Part shown: positions 31,560-41,593 of the stretch, piece by piece
Layout: the number at the start of each line of letters is the position of its first letter
Position numbering within the stretch: position 1 is the first letter of the stretch
Assembly: GCA_902592675.1 (NCBI GenBank)
Contig: CACJFJ010000001.1
Coordinates: 62,001-126,000, forward strand
From: an uncultured Pelagibacteraceae bacterium
GTDB lineage: Bacteria; Pseudomonadota; Alphaproteobacteria; Pelagibacterales; Pelagibacteraceae
Length of the DNA stretch: 64,000 nt
Direction: 5' to 3'
The notes under the pieces: model-generated
Database searches by the model: none
Told to the model about the DNA's origin: nothing
Seen by the model: only the letters and a program-made list of their open reading frames with translations
Made by a program: the position numbers and the translations under genes

Positions 31560-31685
31560 AACTAAATGATAACAGCCTAATAATGACATAAATATAAACT
31601 TGTGGGTTGAAAATTGTTAATAAGAATTAGTTTTAACGAGTAATATAAAAGAGAATCAATTATTTTTCGATCCATAGGAGGATTA

Positions 31686-32996
31686 ATGCTTGAAAAATAT
31701 TTTGAATATAAAAAACATAAAACAGATTTTAAAACAGAGGTAATTGCGGGAACTACTACGTTCTTAACAATGGCTTACATAATGTTTTTAAATCCATTCA
31801 TCTTATCAGGAGAATTCGCCGGTCCTGAGAAAGGATTCTTTGATTTTGGAGCAGTATATACGGCAACGATTTTAGCAACTGCTTTAGCTTGTTTTATAAT
31901 GGCGTTTTACGGAAAAACTTGGCCAATTGGACTAGCACCGGGTATGGGTATTAATGCATTTGTAGCTTTTGGAGTTTGTGCTGGTATGGGATACACTCCT
32001 CAAGAAGCTTTAGGTGCGGTTCTAGTTGCTGGAGTTTTGTTTTTAATTATATCACTTACACCAATCCGTGCATGGCTAATTAATTCAATTCCAAAAAGTT
32101 TAAAATTAGGGATCGGAGCCGGTATAGGATTATTCTTGGCAATTATTGGTTTACAAATTATGGAGGTTGTCGTTGATAATCCTGTGACCTTAGTTCAACT
32201 TGGAAATTTGAGTGATCCTTTAGTTTTATTGGGATGTGCAACATTCATTGCAATAATCGTACTAGATAAAATGAATGTAAAAGGAAATATAATCATCGGT
32301 ATTTTAGTCTTTAGTATTATCGCTTGGGCAAGTGGTCTTGCTAAATTTAATGGAATTGCGAGTGCACCTCCGTCGATGTCATATCTTTTTGAATTTGACC
32401 TTTCTGCAGCAATGACAGCAGGAATGTCGACAGTAATTTTTACTTTGTTATTTATTGACTTCTTTGATACAGCGGGAACTCTCACATCTGTTGCAAACGT
32501 TGCAGGTAAAGTTGGTAAAGATGGTAAAGTGCAAGATATTAACAAAGCGATGTTATCTGATAGTGTAAGTACAGTAGCAGGTGCAATGATGGGAACTACG
32601 ACTGTGACTAGTTATGTTGAGTCAGGAGCTGGTGTTAAAGCTGGTGGAAAAACTGGAATGACTTCACTTGTTATAGGGATACTATTTTTAGCATGTATAT
32701 TTTTTGCACCCTTAGCAACAAGCTTACCAAAACAAATTGACGGTGCAGCCTTACTTTTCGTCTCAGTTTTATTCATAAGAAATATTACTGATATCGAATG
32801 GAACGATATTTCAGAGTCTGCTCCTGCGATACTTGCTATGATCTCGATGCCTTTGACTTATAGCATTAGCAATGGAATTGCTTTGGCTTTTGTATCTTAT
32901 GCTTTGATAAAAATCTTTACTGGTAAATTCTCAAGTACATCACCAGCAATATGGGTTGTAGCAATATTAAGTGTTGTAAGTTTTGCGGTTGCTTAG
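31686..32996 (+). CDS. NCS2/AzgA-type purine permease
   Basis: FKTEVIAGTTTFLTMAYIMFLNP; GLAPGMGINAF; DFFDTAGTLTSVA. Confidence 0.93.
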   Translation: MLEKYFEYKKHKTDFKTEVIAGTTTFLTMAYIMFLNPFILSGEFAGPEKGFFDFGAVYTATILATALACFIMAFYGKTWPIGLAPGMGINAFVAFGVCAGMGYTPQEALGAVLVAGVLFLIISLTPIRAWLINSIPKSLKLGIGAGIGLFLAIIGLQIMEVVVDNPVTLVQLGNLSDPLVLLGCATFIAIIVLDKMNVKGNIIIGILVFSIIAWASGLAKFNGIASAPPSMSYLFEFDLSAAMTAGMSTVIFTLLFIDFFDTAGTLTSVANVAGKVGKDGKVQDINKAMLSDSVSTVAGAMMGTTTVTSYVESGAGVKAGGKTGMTSLVIGILFLACIFFAPLATSLPKQIDGAALLFVSVLFIRNITDIEWNDISESAPAILAMISMPLTYSISNGIALAFVSYALIKIFTGKFSSTSPAIWVVAILSVVSFAVA

Positions 32997-33009
32997 TAAA
33001 TTCAATATC

Positions 33010-33047
33010 AAGTAGGGCTAATATATTAGCCCTACTTATTTTTTTTT
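33010..33047 (+). terminator. intrinsic terminator of the purine permease gene
   Basis: 28-nt perfect palindrome AAGTAGGGCTAATATATTAGCCCTACTT followed by ATTTTTTTTT. Confidence 0.9.
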
Positions 33048-33568
33048 ATAATTTCACTTATAGATATTTCCTCATAATGTTCAGTGGGTTGAACTATCCA
33101 TGGATCAGAATTTAGCTTAATTGGACAAAAGTCTGGTTCAAAAGTTGATGATTTTTTTTTCCATAGACATGCCGTTTTAACTTCTTTTATAAAATCTTTA
33201 GTTGGTCCATAATTTCTTAACCATTCTATACTTTTATTAAGAGTCAAACCAGTATCTGACAAATCATCAACTAACAGAACTCTATTAAAATCGTTATCCC
33301 TAGCAAGCGAGCTAATTTCTCTCGCAAAAATTAGCTGACCCTGCTTATCCTCAGTCCCTTTTCCAGAATAACTTTGAATTACTATATACGCTGTCGGCAG
33401 TTTTAAAATTCTAGATAAAATATCGATTATTGGCGCTGCTCCTCTCATTATTCCTACTAAAACTGTTGGTTTATATTTGTTGTGGATTTGAATCGCTAAT
33501 TTTTCAACAATTTTAGTATATTCTTCAAAACTTATAATTAATTTATCTGCCATATATTTTTTTATCAT
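33032..33568 (-). CDS. purine phosphoribosyltransferase (Gpt/Hpt-like)
   Basis: VGIMRGAAPIIDILSRIL; VLLVDDLSDTGLTL PRPP-binding motif. Confidence 0.85.
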   Translation of the reverse strand: MIKKYMADKLIISFEEYTKIVEKLAIQIHNKYKPTVLVGIMRGAAPIIDILSRILKLPTAYIVIQSYSGKGTEDKQGQLIFAREISSLARDNDFNRVLLVDDLSDTGLTLNKSIEWLRNYGPTKDFIKEVKTACLWKKKSSTFEPDFCPIKLNSDPWIVQPTEHYEEISISEIIKKNK

Positions 33569-33601
33569 ATAAAAAAAATTAAAAAAGATTAAAAAGTATT
33601 A

Positions 33602-34492
33602 ATGAAAATTTTTGATTGTTTTATGTATTTTGACGAGGAAGTCGTTTTAGACCTTAGATTCAATGTGCTAGATAAATATGTTGACTACTTTGTGATTGTT
33701 GAAAGTGTTTATACTCATAGAGGTGAAAGAAGAGATCTACAATTTGATTTAAATAAATTTCAAAAATTTAAAGATAAAATAATTTATCTTGTATATGACA
33801 AGATACCAATTGAAATTGAGAAAATTTTTAGTGAAGATAGTCATGACGAAAAATCAAGAAAATTTATACTTAATGCAGCCTATAGAGAAAATGGACAGCG
33901 AAATTTTATCTTGAATGGATTAAAGGAAGCTGACAAAGAAGATTTAATTCTAATCTCAGATGTAGATGAAATACCAAATTTAGAAATATTAAATGTAAAA
34001 AATATTCACCAAAAAATTATTCTTTTTAAACAAGAAATGTTTTATTACAAATTCAATCTTAAATTACCAAAACTTATTTGGGCTGGAACTAAAGCGTGTA
34101 AAATGAAAAATTTAAAATCCCCGCAATGGTTAAGAAATATTAAGGATAAAAAATATCCTTTTTATAGGGTTGATACTCTTTTCTCAAAAACAAAGTATAT
34201 GAATATTAAGCTCATAGATAATGGTGGTTGGCATTTTTCGAATTTGAAAACTCCAGATAAAATTGAATATAAATTAAAATCCTATCTTCATCATAGAGAA
34301 TTTGATGAAAATCCAATGTCAAAAAAGGAAATAAACCAAATAATAAAAACTAAACGTGCACTCTATGACTTAACCGTTGATAAAAAAGTTAATAAAATTG
34401 GTGATGGACTAAAGTTGGAAAATATTTCATTAGATAGATTGCCTGGATACTTGCAAGATAATATTAATAATTATAAAGAATGGATAGACTAG
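33602..34492 (+). CDS. glycosyltransferase family 17 protein
   Basis: FDCFMYFDEEVVLDLRFNVLDKYVDYFVIVESVYTHRG; LILISDVDEIPN. Confidence 0.85.
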   Translation: MKIFDCFMYFDEEVVLDLRFNVLDKYVDYFVIVESVYTHRGERRDLQFDLNKFQKFKDKIIYLVYDKIPIEIEKIFSEDSHDEKSRKFILNAAYRENGQRNFILNGLKEADKEDLILISDVDEIPNLEILNVKNIHQKIILFKQEMFYYKFNLKLPKLIWAGTKACKMKNLKSPQWLRNIKDKKYPFYRVDTLFSKTKYMNIKLIDNGGWHFSNLKTPDKIEYKLKSYLHHREFDENPMSKKEINQIIKTKRALYDLTVDKKVNKIGDGLKLENISLDRLPGYLQDNINNYKEWID

Positions 34493-34493
34493 A

Positions 34494-34793
34494 ATGAAAA
34501 AAGGTTACTGGATAAGTCTTTATACTAAAATAGAAAATCAAGAAAATTATAAAAAATATGTGGAGACTATATTCCCAATTGTTAAAAGTTTTGGCGGAGT
34601 CCCCTTGGTAAGAGGTGGTAATTATAAAAAATACGATGGTGACAACTTTATCAGAACTGTAATTTGGGAATTTCCAAGTTATGAAAAAGCTTTAGAGTGT
34701 CATAGTTCAAAAGAGTATCAGGAAGGCTGGAAAATAGCTAAACCAACTACAAAAAGACATATGCAAATAGTAGAGGGATTTAGTATTGAATAG
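34494..34793 (+). CDS. DUF1330-family protein
   Basis: MKKGYWISLYTKIENQENYKKYVETIFPIVKSFGGVPLVRGG. Confidence 0.85.
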   Translation: MKKGYWISLYTKIENQENYKKYVETIFPIVKSFGGVPLVRGGNYKKYDGDNFIRTVIWEFPSYEKALECHSSKEYQEGWKIAKPTTKRHMQIVEGFSIE

Positions 34794-35433
34794 GCTCAGG
34801 ATCTATACTTCTCCATAAATACCATGTAGCAACTGAACAATATGGTGAAAATCTTTTTCTTAACCTTTTAATATAATTTTCCGGTGGTAAATATTCTTTT
34901 TTATAATTTTTTGAAATAGCTCTTAACAAGCCTATATCTTGCACTGGCCAAATATTTGGCCTGTTGTAAGTGAATATGAGTATCATTTCTGCTGACCACC
35001 TTCCTATTTGTCTTAATTGAGAAAGATAAACAATAGCTTCTTCATCACTCATTTTTTTTATCAATTCTGGCTTAAATGATTTATTAATCATCTCTTCTGA
35101 TAAAGATTTTATACCAAGAATTTTTTGACGACTTAATCCACAACTTTTTAATTGAAAAAAAGTCAGTTTTTTAATGACCTGGGGTTTTATCTTATTCTTA
35201 CATTTTTTTTTAAATTTTGAGAAAACAGAGTTTGCTGCAGCAACACTTATTTGTTGTCCCACAATACTCTTACATAAAGAAAAAAAAATATCTTTTCTGG
35301 TTGTTAAAATCGTTTCTGAGGGGCTTTTGTATTTTGTAATTAATTTAGCCATGATTTTATCTTTTTTAGATAAATATTTTTTAGCTTCCTTCCAATAACC
35401 TGGTGATTCAGTCATTAAACTTTTCAGATGCAA
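34780..35433 (-). CDS. DNA-3-methyladenine glycosylase II (AlkA-like)
   Basis: VGQQISVAAANSVFSKF; HhH-GPD region LRQIGRWSAEMILIF...WPVQDIGL. Confidence 0.85.
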   Translation of the reverse strand: MHLKSLMTESPGYWKEAKKYLSKKDKIMAKLITKYKSPSETILTTRKDIFFSLCKSIVGQQISVAAANSVFSKFKKKCKNKIKPQVIKKLTFFQLKSCGLSRQKILGIKSLSEEMINKSFKPELIKKMSDEEAIVYLSQLRQIGRWSAEMILIFTYNRPNIWPVQDIGLLRAISKNYKKEYLPPENYIKRLRKRFSPYCSVATWYLWRSIDPEPIQY

Positions 35434-36292
35434 AAGTTTTTTTTTTGTAAATCTCTCTTCTAAAAATAATCATGGTAGAAATAATCACCAATGATGCGCC
35501 GAATAATGTTTTTAAAGTTGGAATTTCACCCCATATTAAATATCCAAAAATAATAGCAAAAACTAATGCCAGATACTTTAGGGGTGTAACCAATGAAACT
35601 TCTGAATACTTATATGACTGACTGAGCCACAAATTTGCTACTCCTCCAAATATCCCAATCATTGATAATAATAAAAAATCATTAAAATCTGGCATTATCC
35701 AGCCTTGGGGAATAGTAAAAAAACTCAACAGCATTATTGATAAAGAAAAATAAAAAGAGATTAACCATACTGGTTCTGATGTGGACAATTGTCTTATCGC
35801 TATAGCTACATAAGATAATCCTATACAAAATATAATTGGAAAAACATAATATATGTTTAAAGAAGAAATTCCTGGCTCAGTAATCACTATAATTCCTACA
35901 AAACCTACTAAAACTGCAAGCCATCTATAAAGGCCAACTTTTTCACTTAATAAAAATATTGAAAAAATAGTTGTAAAAATTGGTGCAGCAAATGAAATAC
36001 TAACAACTGTTGCAAGTGGTAAGCTCCTTAATGCTATGAAAATAGAAATTAGGGCAATTAAACCTGAAAGGCATCTTAAAAAATGAAGCCTAGCTCTTTT
36101 GGTTACATAAAAATTATGCAATCTGTCTCTTGGTATTACAAATAGATAAAAAACTATTCCAAAAAACCCTCTAAAAAATAAAACTTGTCCAATTGGGTAA
36201 TCAACTGACCACTTTACGATTATATCCATTACAGAAAAGGCACAAACGGACATGAACATGAACAAAAAACCTAATTGATTTTTACTTAGCAT
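35408..36292 (-). CDS. EamA/DMT-family transporter
   Basis: Ten-TM pattern; GALxxx-like repeats; PLATVVSISFAAPIFTTIFSIFLLSEKVG. Confidence 0.85.
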   Translation of the reverse strand: MLSKNQLGFLFMFMSVCAFSVMDIIVKWSVDYPIGQVLFFRGFFGIVFYLFVIPRDRLHNFYVTKRARLHFLRCLSGLIALISIFIALRSLPLATVVSISFAAPIFTTIFSIFLLSEKVGLYRWLAVLVGFVGIIVITEPGISSLNIYYVFPIIFCIGLSYVAIAIRQLSTSEPVWLISFYFSLSIMLLSFFTIPQGWIMPDFNDFLLLSMIGIFGGVANLWLSQSYKYSEVSLVTPLKYLALVFAIIFGYLIWGEIPTLKTLFGASLVIISTMIIFRREIYKKKTFASEKFND

Positions 36293-36327
36293 AATAATAA
36301 TTTGTAAATTAATTTATGTTTTAATCA

Positions 36328-36771
36328 ATGGAAATAGCAGTTTTAGCTCTTGGATGTTTTTGGGGACCAGAAATTAAGTTTAGTAAAATTGAAGGTATCA
36401 TTAAAACAGAAGTAGGATATTGTGGGGGTCTTACCTCCAAGACAACCTATAAAGAAGTTTGTACAGGAAATACAAATCATGCTGAAGTGGTAAAACTTGA
36501 TTTTGATGAAAAAATTATATCCTATGAAAAAATCTTAAAAATTTTTTTTCAAATTCATGATCCAACAACTCTAAATTCTCAAGGGCCTGATTTTGGAACT
36601 CAATATAGAAGTGAAATTTTTTATTTAAACGATAATCAAAAAGAAATTGCAAAAAAAGTATTGAAGGAAGTTAATGATAGATTGTCTAACAAAGTAGTAA
36701 CGAAAATTTCTTTAATAAAGAACTACTCTCCTGCAGAGGAATACCATCAAAAATATTTAGAAAAAAGGTAA
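36328..36771 (+). CDS. msrA: peptide methionine sulfoxide reductase MsrA
   Basis: ALGCFWGPE, GYCGG, YRSEIFY, AEEYHQKYLEK. Confidence 0.96.
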   Translation: MEIAVLALGCFWGPEIKFSKIEGIIKTEVGYCGGLTSKTTYKEVCTGNTNHAEVVKLDFDEKIISYEKILKIFFQIHDPTTLNSQGPDFGTQYRSEIFYLNDNQKEIAKKVLKEVNDRLSNKVVTKISLIKNYSPAEEYHQKYLEKR

Positions 36772-37587
36772 ATGTCATTAGTTGAAACAGAATGGTTAGA
36801 AAAAAATTTAGATAAAGTAAAAATTATTGATTGTTCTTGGCACATGCCTCAAGTAAACAGGAACGGATACGAAGAGTATAAATTAAAACATATACTCAAT
36901 GCTATCTTTTTTGATTTAGATGCAAATTCAAAACAAGATACAGATTTACCTCACATGTTAGTTGAAAAAAATAATTGGGATAAAATTGTTTCAAATATGG
37001 GTATCGATAAAGATGATAGAATAATTATCTATGATAATTCTGATGTTATAAGTTCTTGCCGTTGTTGGTTTAATTTTATCTATTTTGGTCACGATCCCGA
37101 GTTGGTGAGTGTTTTAAATGGAGGCCTTGAAAAATGGATTAAAGAGAAAAGAGAAGTTACTGATGAGATATTTGATTATAAAAAAACGAATTATTTAAGT
37201 GTAGAAAATAAAGAATTAGTTAAAACTAAAGAAGCAATCGATAAAAATATTAATATTCAAAAATTTAAAGTGATCGATGCTAGAAGTAGAGAAAGATTTG
37301 AGGGTAAAATTGAAGAACCAAGAAAAGGCCTAAGAAGTGGAAATATCAAAAATTCTTTTTGTATTCCTTTTAATCAATGTTTAAATAAAGATAAAACTTT
37401 TAAAGATAAAAAAGAACTTGAGTCCGTTTTTAAAACTTGCTTAAAAAATATAAGAGAAAAGGATGTAGTATTTTCATGTGGTTCAGGAGTTACTGCGTGT
37501 GTTTTGGCACTAGCTTATTCTCTAATAAATGATAAATATCGATCTTGTATTTATGATGGCTCTTGGGCTGAATACGGGTTAATTTAA
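36772..37587 (+). CDS. sseA: 3-mercaptopyruvate/thiosulfate sulfurtransferase
   Basis: Two rhodanese domains; DARSRERFEG; active-site CGSGVTACV. Confidence 0.93.
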   Translation: MSLVETEWLEKNLDKVKIIDCSWHMPQVNRNGYEEYKLKHILNAIFFDLDANSKQDTDLPHMLVEKNNWDKIVSNMGIDKDDRIIIYDNSDVISSCRCWFNFIYFGHDPELVSVLNGGLEKWIKEKREVTDEIFDYKKTNYLSVENKELVKTKEAIDKNINIQKFKVIDARSRERFEGKIEEPRKGLRSGNIKNSFCIPFNQCLNKDKTFKDKKELESVFKTCLKNIREKDVVFSCGSGVTACVLALAYSLINDKYRSCIYDGSWAEYGLI

Positions 37588-37594
37588 GTAAAGT

Positions 37595-38464
37595 ATGAAA
37601 AGATCTACAAAGACTATATCTATTATTTTAATTTTTTTTCTAATCATTGCAACTGTGATTATTGGTAGAACAATGATTGGAAATCATTTTAAAAAAAAAT
37701 TTAGTAAAAGACCTCCTCCAGGAATAATTGTCACTGAAGTTGTAAAAAAAGAATTTGCTGAAAAAATAGAAACATTTGGTACTGCGATTTCAAAAAAATC
37801 TGAAACTTTTAAAATTAAGAAAGATGATCTTTTTGAAGACTTTAAATTAAAAGATTTTGTTAAAAAAGGTGATCTTCTAATAAAATTAAAAAGTGGAAAT
37901 ATTACAGCTCCGTTTAGCGGGGTCCTTGGTTATACTGGTATAACTGAAGATATTCTTATATCTAATAATATATTTATTATAACTTTAGATGATAACTCAA
38001 CAATTTATTCAGATATTAAGATTCCAGAAAATTATTCCGCATATATTAAAAAAGGTCTTCCGGTTGAAGTAAAGTTATCAAGTTTTAAAAATAAAACCTT
38101 TTCAGGTGAAGTTGATTTTGTATCGAGCAGGATAAATGCAGATACAAGAAGTATTTTATCAAGAATAAAAGTTGAAAATAGCGATCTTGAACTAATCTCG
38201 GGATCTCTATTAGAGGTAAGTGTAAAATTTAACCTTAGAAATTCATTAAGTGTACCTGATACAAGTATAATGATAGAGGGTGATAAAGCTTATGTTTATA
38301 AAATAAATGAGGAAAATATTGCAAATAAAACTGAAGTTAAAACAGGTCTGAGGAGTAACAAAAATATTGAGATAATTTCTGGGTTAACTGAGGGTGAAAT
38401 AGTTGTTGCAGAAGGATTAAAAAAAGTAAGACCCAAAGGAAAAATTAAACCTATTACAAAATAA
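37595..38464 (+). CDS. RND efflux periplasmic adaptor (membrane fusion protein), apparently lacking the alpha-hairpin
   Basis: N-terminal TM; LKSGNITAPFSGVLGYTG lipoyl region with no intervening helical hairpin; 289 aa; followed immediately by an RND pump gene. Confidence 0.88.
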   Translation: MKRSTKTISIILIFFLIIATVIIGRTMIGNHFKKKFSKRPPPGIIVTEVVKKEFAEKIETFGTAISKKSETFKIKKDDLFEDFKLKDFVKKGDLLIKLKSGNITAPFSGVLGYTGITEDILISNNIFIITLDDNSTIYSDIKIPENYSAYIKKGLPVEVKLSSFKNKTFSGEVDFVSSRINADTRSILSRIKVENSDLELISGSLLEVSVKFNLRNSLSVPDTSIMIEGDKAYVYKINEENIANKTEVKTGLRSNKNIEIISGLTEGEIVVAEGLKKVRPKGKIKPITK

Positions 38465-41400
38465 ATGTTTATTACTGAACTAAGTATAAAAAGACCAGCT
38501 GTTTCTTGGGTAATGTCTTTAATCTTGATTATTTTTGGCTTATTTGTCTTTTGGAAATTACCAGTAAGAGAATTACCAAACGGAATTCAACCGCCTGTTG
38601 TTCAGGTACAAGTAAATTATACATCTGCATCCGCATCAATAGTAGATCAAGAAGTTACTCAAGTAGTTGAGGATGTTATTGGAGGAGCCGAAGGTATTAA
38701 AAATATAGACTCTAAATCTGAAAATGGAAGAAGTACAATAAATGTAGAATTTGATACTAGTATCGATTTAGATAATGCTGCTAATGATATCAGAGAGAGA
38801 GTTGCAAGAGTTGTGGATAATCTACCATCAGAGTCTGACCCTCCTCAAATATTAAAAAGGGCTGCGGGTTTTACTACAACTATGTGGTTATCTTTGTCGT
38901 CCGCAACTTGGAGTGATCTCGAACTAGGAGATTATGCTGAGAGATATTTGGTTGATCAATTTTCTAGTATAAAAAATGTTGGAAGAATCTTAGTTGGTGG
39001 TTTAAGAGAGTTGAGTATAAGAGTCTGGATAGATCCAATCAAACTTGCCGCAAATGATTTAACCATTAAAGAAGTTGAAATTGCAATGCGTGGAGAAAAT
39101 ATAAGTCTTCCTGCTGGCACCCTTGAAGCAAATAACATTGACCTGACATTGAACTTGGATAAATCATATAATGACATAAATTCAATAAAACAATTACCAA
39201 TAAAAAAAACAAATAATAAAGTCATTTTGTTATCTGATGTCGCTGATATTGAATTTGGACCTGTTTCTGAAAAAACACTTTTTAAAGCTCAAACAAAGGA
39301 TCAAGTAAATTTAAAAACTGTAGGCATTGGTATTTATGCTAGAAGTGGAGCCTCAACTGTCGAGCTATCTAAAGATATTAAAAAAAAGATAATAGAAGTT
39401 AAAAAATCTTTACCAAGTGAACTAGATTTAAGGGTTTCATTTAATAGAGCAAACTATGTGGAAGCTGCAATTGAAGAAGTGTACAAAACGCTATTAATTG
39501 CCTTTGTCTTAGTAGTACTAATTATTTATTTATTTCTTGGAAATCTCAAGGCTGTAATTGTTCCAGCAATTGCTCTTCCTGTAAGCTTGATAGCATCTTT
39601 TTTAGGTCTTTATATTTTTGGATTATCGATAAATATATTCGTACTTTTAAGTTTTATTTTAGCAATTGGAATAATTACTGATGACTCAGTAATTATGACA
39701 GATGCTATTTACAGACGTATAGAAAATGGGGAGACGCCATTAGTTGCAGCTTACAAAGGTTCTAAACAAATTTCTTTTGCAATTATTGCAACAACATTAA
39801 TTTTGGTAGCTGTATTTTTACCTCTAATTTTTATTGAGGGAATTTCAGGAACATTGTTTAGAGAAACAGCAATTGCATTATCATTTTCAATAGTAGTCTC
39901 ATCATTTGTTGCTCTTACTTTATCGCCTATGCTTGCAAGTAAATTTTTAAGTAAAAAAATTACGAAGAAAATTTTTATACAGAAATTTGAAAAAATATTC
40001 TTAAGCTTTGCAAAGTTTTATAAAGAAACTTTAGATACAGTTGCTCATAAAACAAAATTGGTTAGTGTATTTATAATTTTTATAATTATTTGTTCTATAT
40101 TATTATTTAGTTTCTCAAAAAAAGAATTATTGCCAATGGAAGATCGAGGTGCTTACTTGATTATTGGTGCAACTGATGAAGGCAGTTCTTTTGAATACAC
40201 TCAAGAACAGGCACAAAAAGTTGAAGCTAGATTAATTCCACTTTTACAGGCCGATGATAGTCCGTATTCAAGATTCATCATGAGAGTGCCAGGTTTTGGC
40301 AGTTCTGCAAATTCATATAACAGTTTTATTATAATTGCACTTTTAGATGATTGGAAAAATAGAGAGAAGGGACAACAAGTTGTTTTAAGAGAGGCTATAG
40401 GGAAAATTGTTACACTGCCTCAGGCTCTTGCATTCCCAATATCTCCACAATCAATTAGAATTTCTAATTATAATAAACCAGTGCAAATGGTTATTTATGG
40501 AAGCACATATGAAGAACTTGAAGAGATACAAAAAAAAGTGATAAAAAAATTAAGATTTAATAAGAATCTTTCAAGAATTGAATCTGATTACAGTCGAAAT
40601 AAACCTGAGATAAAATTAGTAGTTAATAAGAATAAAGCTAAAGATTTAGGTATTTCAACAAGAGCTATTGGAGAAACACTTGAGACTCTTTATGGTGGAA
40701 AAAAAGTCACAACTTTCAACAAATTAGGCAAGGAATATCCAATTATAGTTCAGCAATATTTATCTGATAGAAGGAACAAAGAGGGGGTTTCTAAAATTTT
40801 TGTTCGTTCTGAAACAAATGGAAAACTAATTTCATTATCAAATTTAGTAAGTTTTAAAGAAGAAGGTTCTGCAAAACAACTTGCAAGATACAATAGACAA
40901 AGAGCAGTTACAATATCTGCGAATATTAATGAAGGATATACTTTAACTGAAGCAATCAAATTCTTTGAAGACGTCATGTCAGATTTAGCCCCAAAAAATC
41001 AAATTACTTGGAAAGGTAAATCAGAAGAAATTAAAGAAACTAGCAATGAGTTGTTTATAATTTTTGCACTAGCCCTGCTTACAGCCTACTTAGTAATGGC
41101 AGCAACATTTAACTCTTTCATTCATCCATTCATTATAGTTTTGACTGTTCCTTTGGCTATTTTTGGTGGATTAGTATTTATTTTATTTTTGAATAGTTCA
41201 GTAAATATTTTTTCTCAGATTGCTCTCATTATACTTATTGGGATATCCACTAAAAACAGTATCTTAATCGTAGATTATGCTAATCGAATAAGAACTACAG
41301 GAAAAAGTATTGATTTAGCAGTAAAAGAAGCTTGTGAAGTAAGATTTCGTCCTATAATCATGACATCTTTGAGCACAATGATCGCAATGATACCTCTAGT

Positions 41401-41593
41401 TATTGGGAATATTGGTCCAGGAGCCGGTGAGGGTTCACGATTAGCTGTGGGAGCTACCATTTTGGGAGGTATGATAATTTCAACTTTCTTTACTTTATAT
41501 GTTACCCCTTCAATGTATTTGGCTTTAGCAAAAAATACTAAAAGAATTGATATAATAGATCTTGAATTGAAAAAAGAACTTACTAAAAAATAA
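38465..41593 (+). CDS. RND-family efflux transporter permease (HAE1-like)
   Basis: 1042 aa; FITELSIKRPAVSWVMSL; TM4 GIITDDSVIMTDAIYRRIE; GGLVFILFLNSSVNIFSQIALIILIG. Confidence 0.95.
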   Translation: MFITELSIKRPAVSWVMSLILIIFGLFVFWKLPVRELPNGIQPPVVQVQVNYTSASASIVDQEVTQVVEDVIGGAEGIKNIDSKSENGRSTINVEFDTSIDLDNAANDIRERVARVVDNLPSESDPPQILKRAAGFTTTMWLSLSSATWSDLELGDYAERYLVDQFSSIKNVGRILVGGLRELSIRVWIDPIKLAANDLTIKEVEIAMRGENISLPAGTLEANNIDLTLNLDKSYNDINSIKQLPIKKTNNKVILLSDVADIEFGPVSEKTLFKAQTKDQVNLKTVGIGIYARSGASTVELSKDIKKKIIEVKKSLPSELDLRVSFNRANYVEAAIEEVYKTLLIAFVLVVLIIYLFLGNLKAVIVPAIALPVSLIASFLGLYIFGLSINIFVLLSFILAIGIITDDSVIMTDAIYRRIENGETPLVAAYKGSKQISFAIIATTLILVAVFLPLIFIEGISGTLFRETAIALSFSIVVSSFVALTLSPMLASKFLSKKITKKIFIQKFEKIFLSFAKFYKETLDTVAHKTKLVSVFIIFIIICSILLFSFSKKELLPMEDRGAYLIIGATDEGSSFEYTQEQAQKVEARLIPLLQADDSPYSRFIMRVPGFGSSANSYNSFIIIALLDDWKNREKGQQVVLREAIGKIVTLPQALAFPISPQSIRISNYNKPVQMVIYGSTYEELEEIQKKVIKKLRFNKNLSRIESDYSRNKPEIKLVVNKNKAKDLGISTRAIGETLETLYGGKKVTTFNKLGKEYPIIVQQYLSDRRNKEGVSKIFVRSETNGKLISLSNLVSFKEEGSAKQLARYNRQRAVTISANINEGYTLTEAIKFFEDVMSDLAPKNQITWKGKSEEIKETSNELFIIFALALLTAYLVMAATFNSFIHPFIIVLTVPLAIFGGLVFILFLNSSVNIFSQIALIILIGISTKNSILIVDYANRIRTTGKSIDLAVKEACEVRFRPIIMTSLSTMIAMIPLVIGNIGPGAGEGSRLAVGATILGGMIISTFFTLYVTPSMYLALAKNTKRIDIIDLELKKELTKK

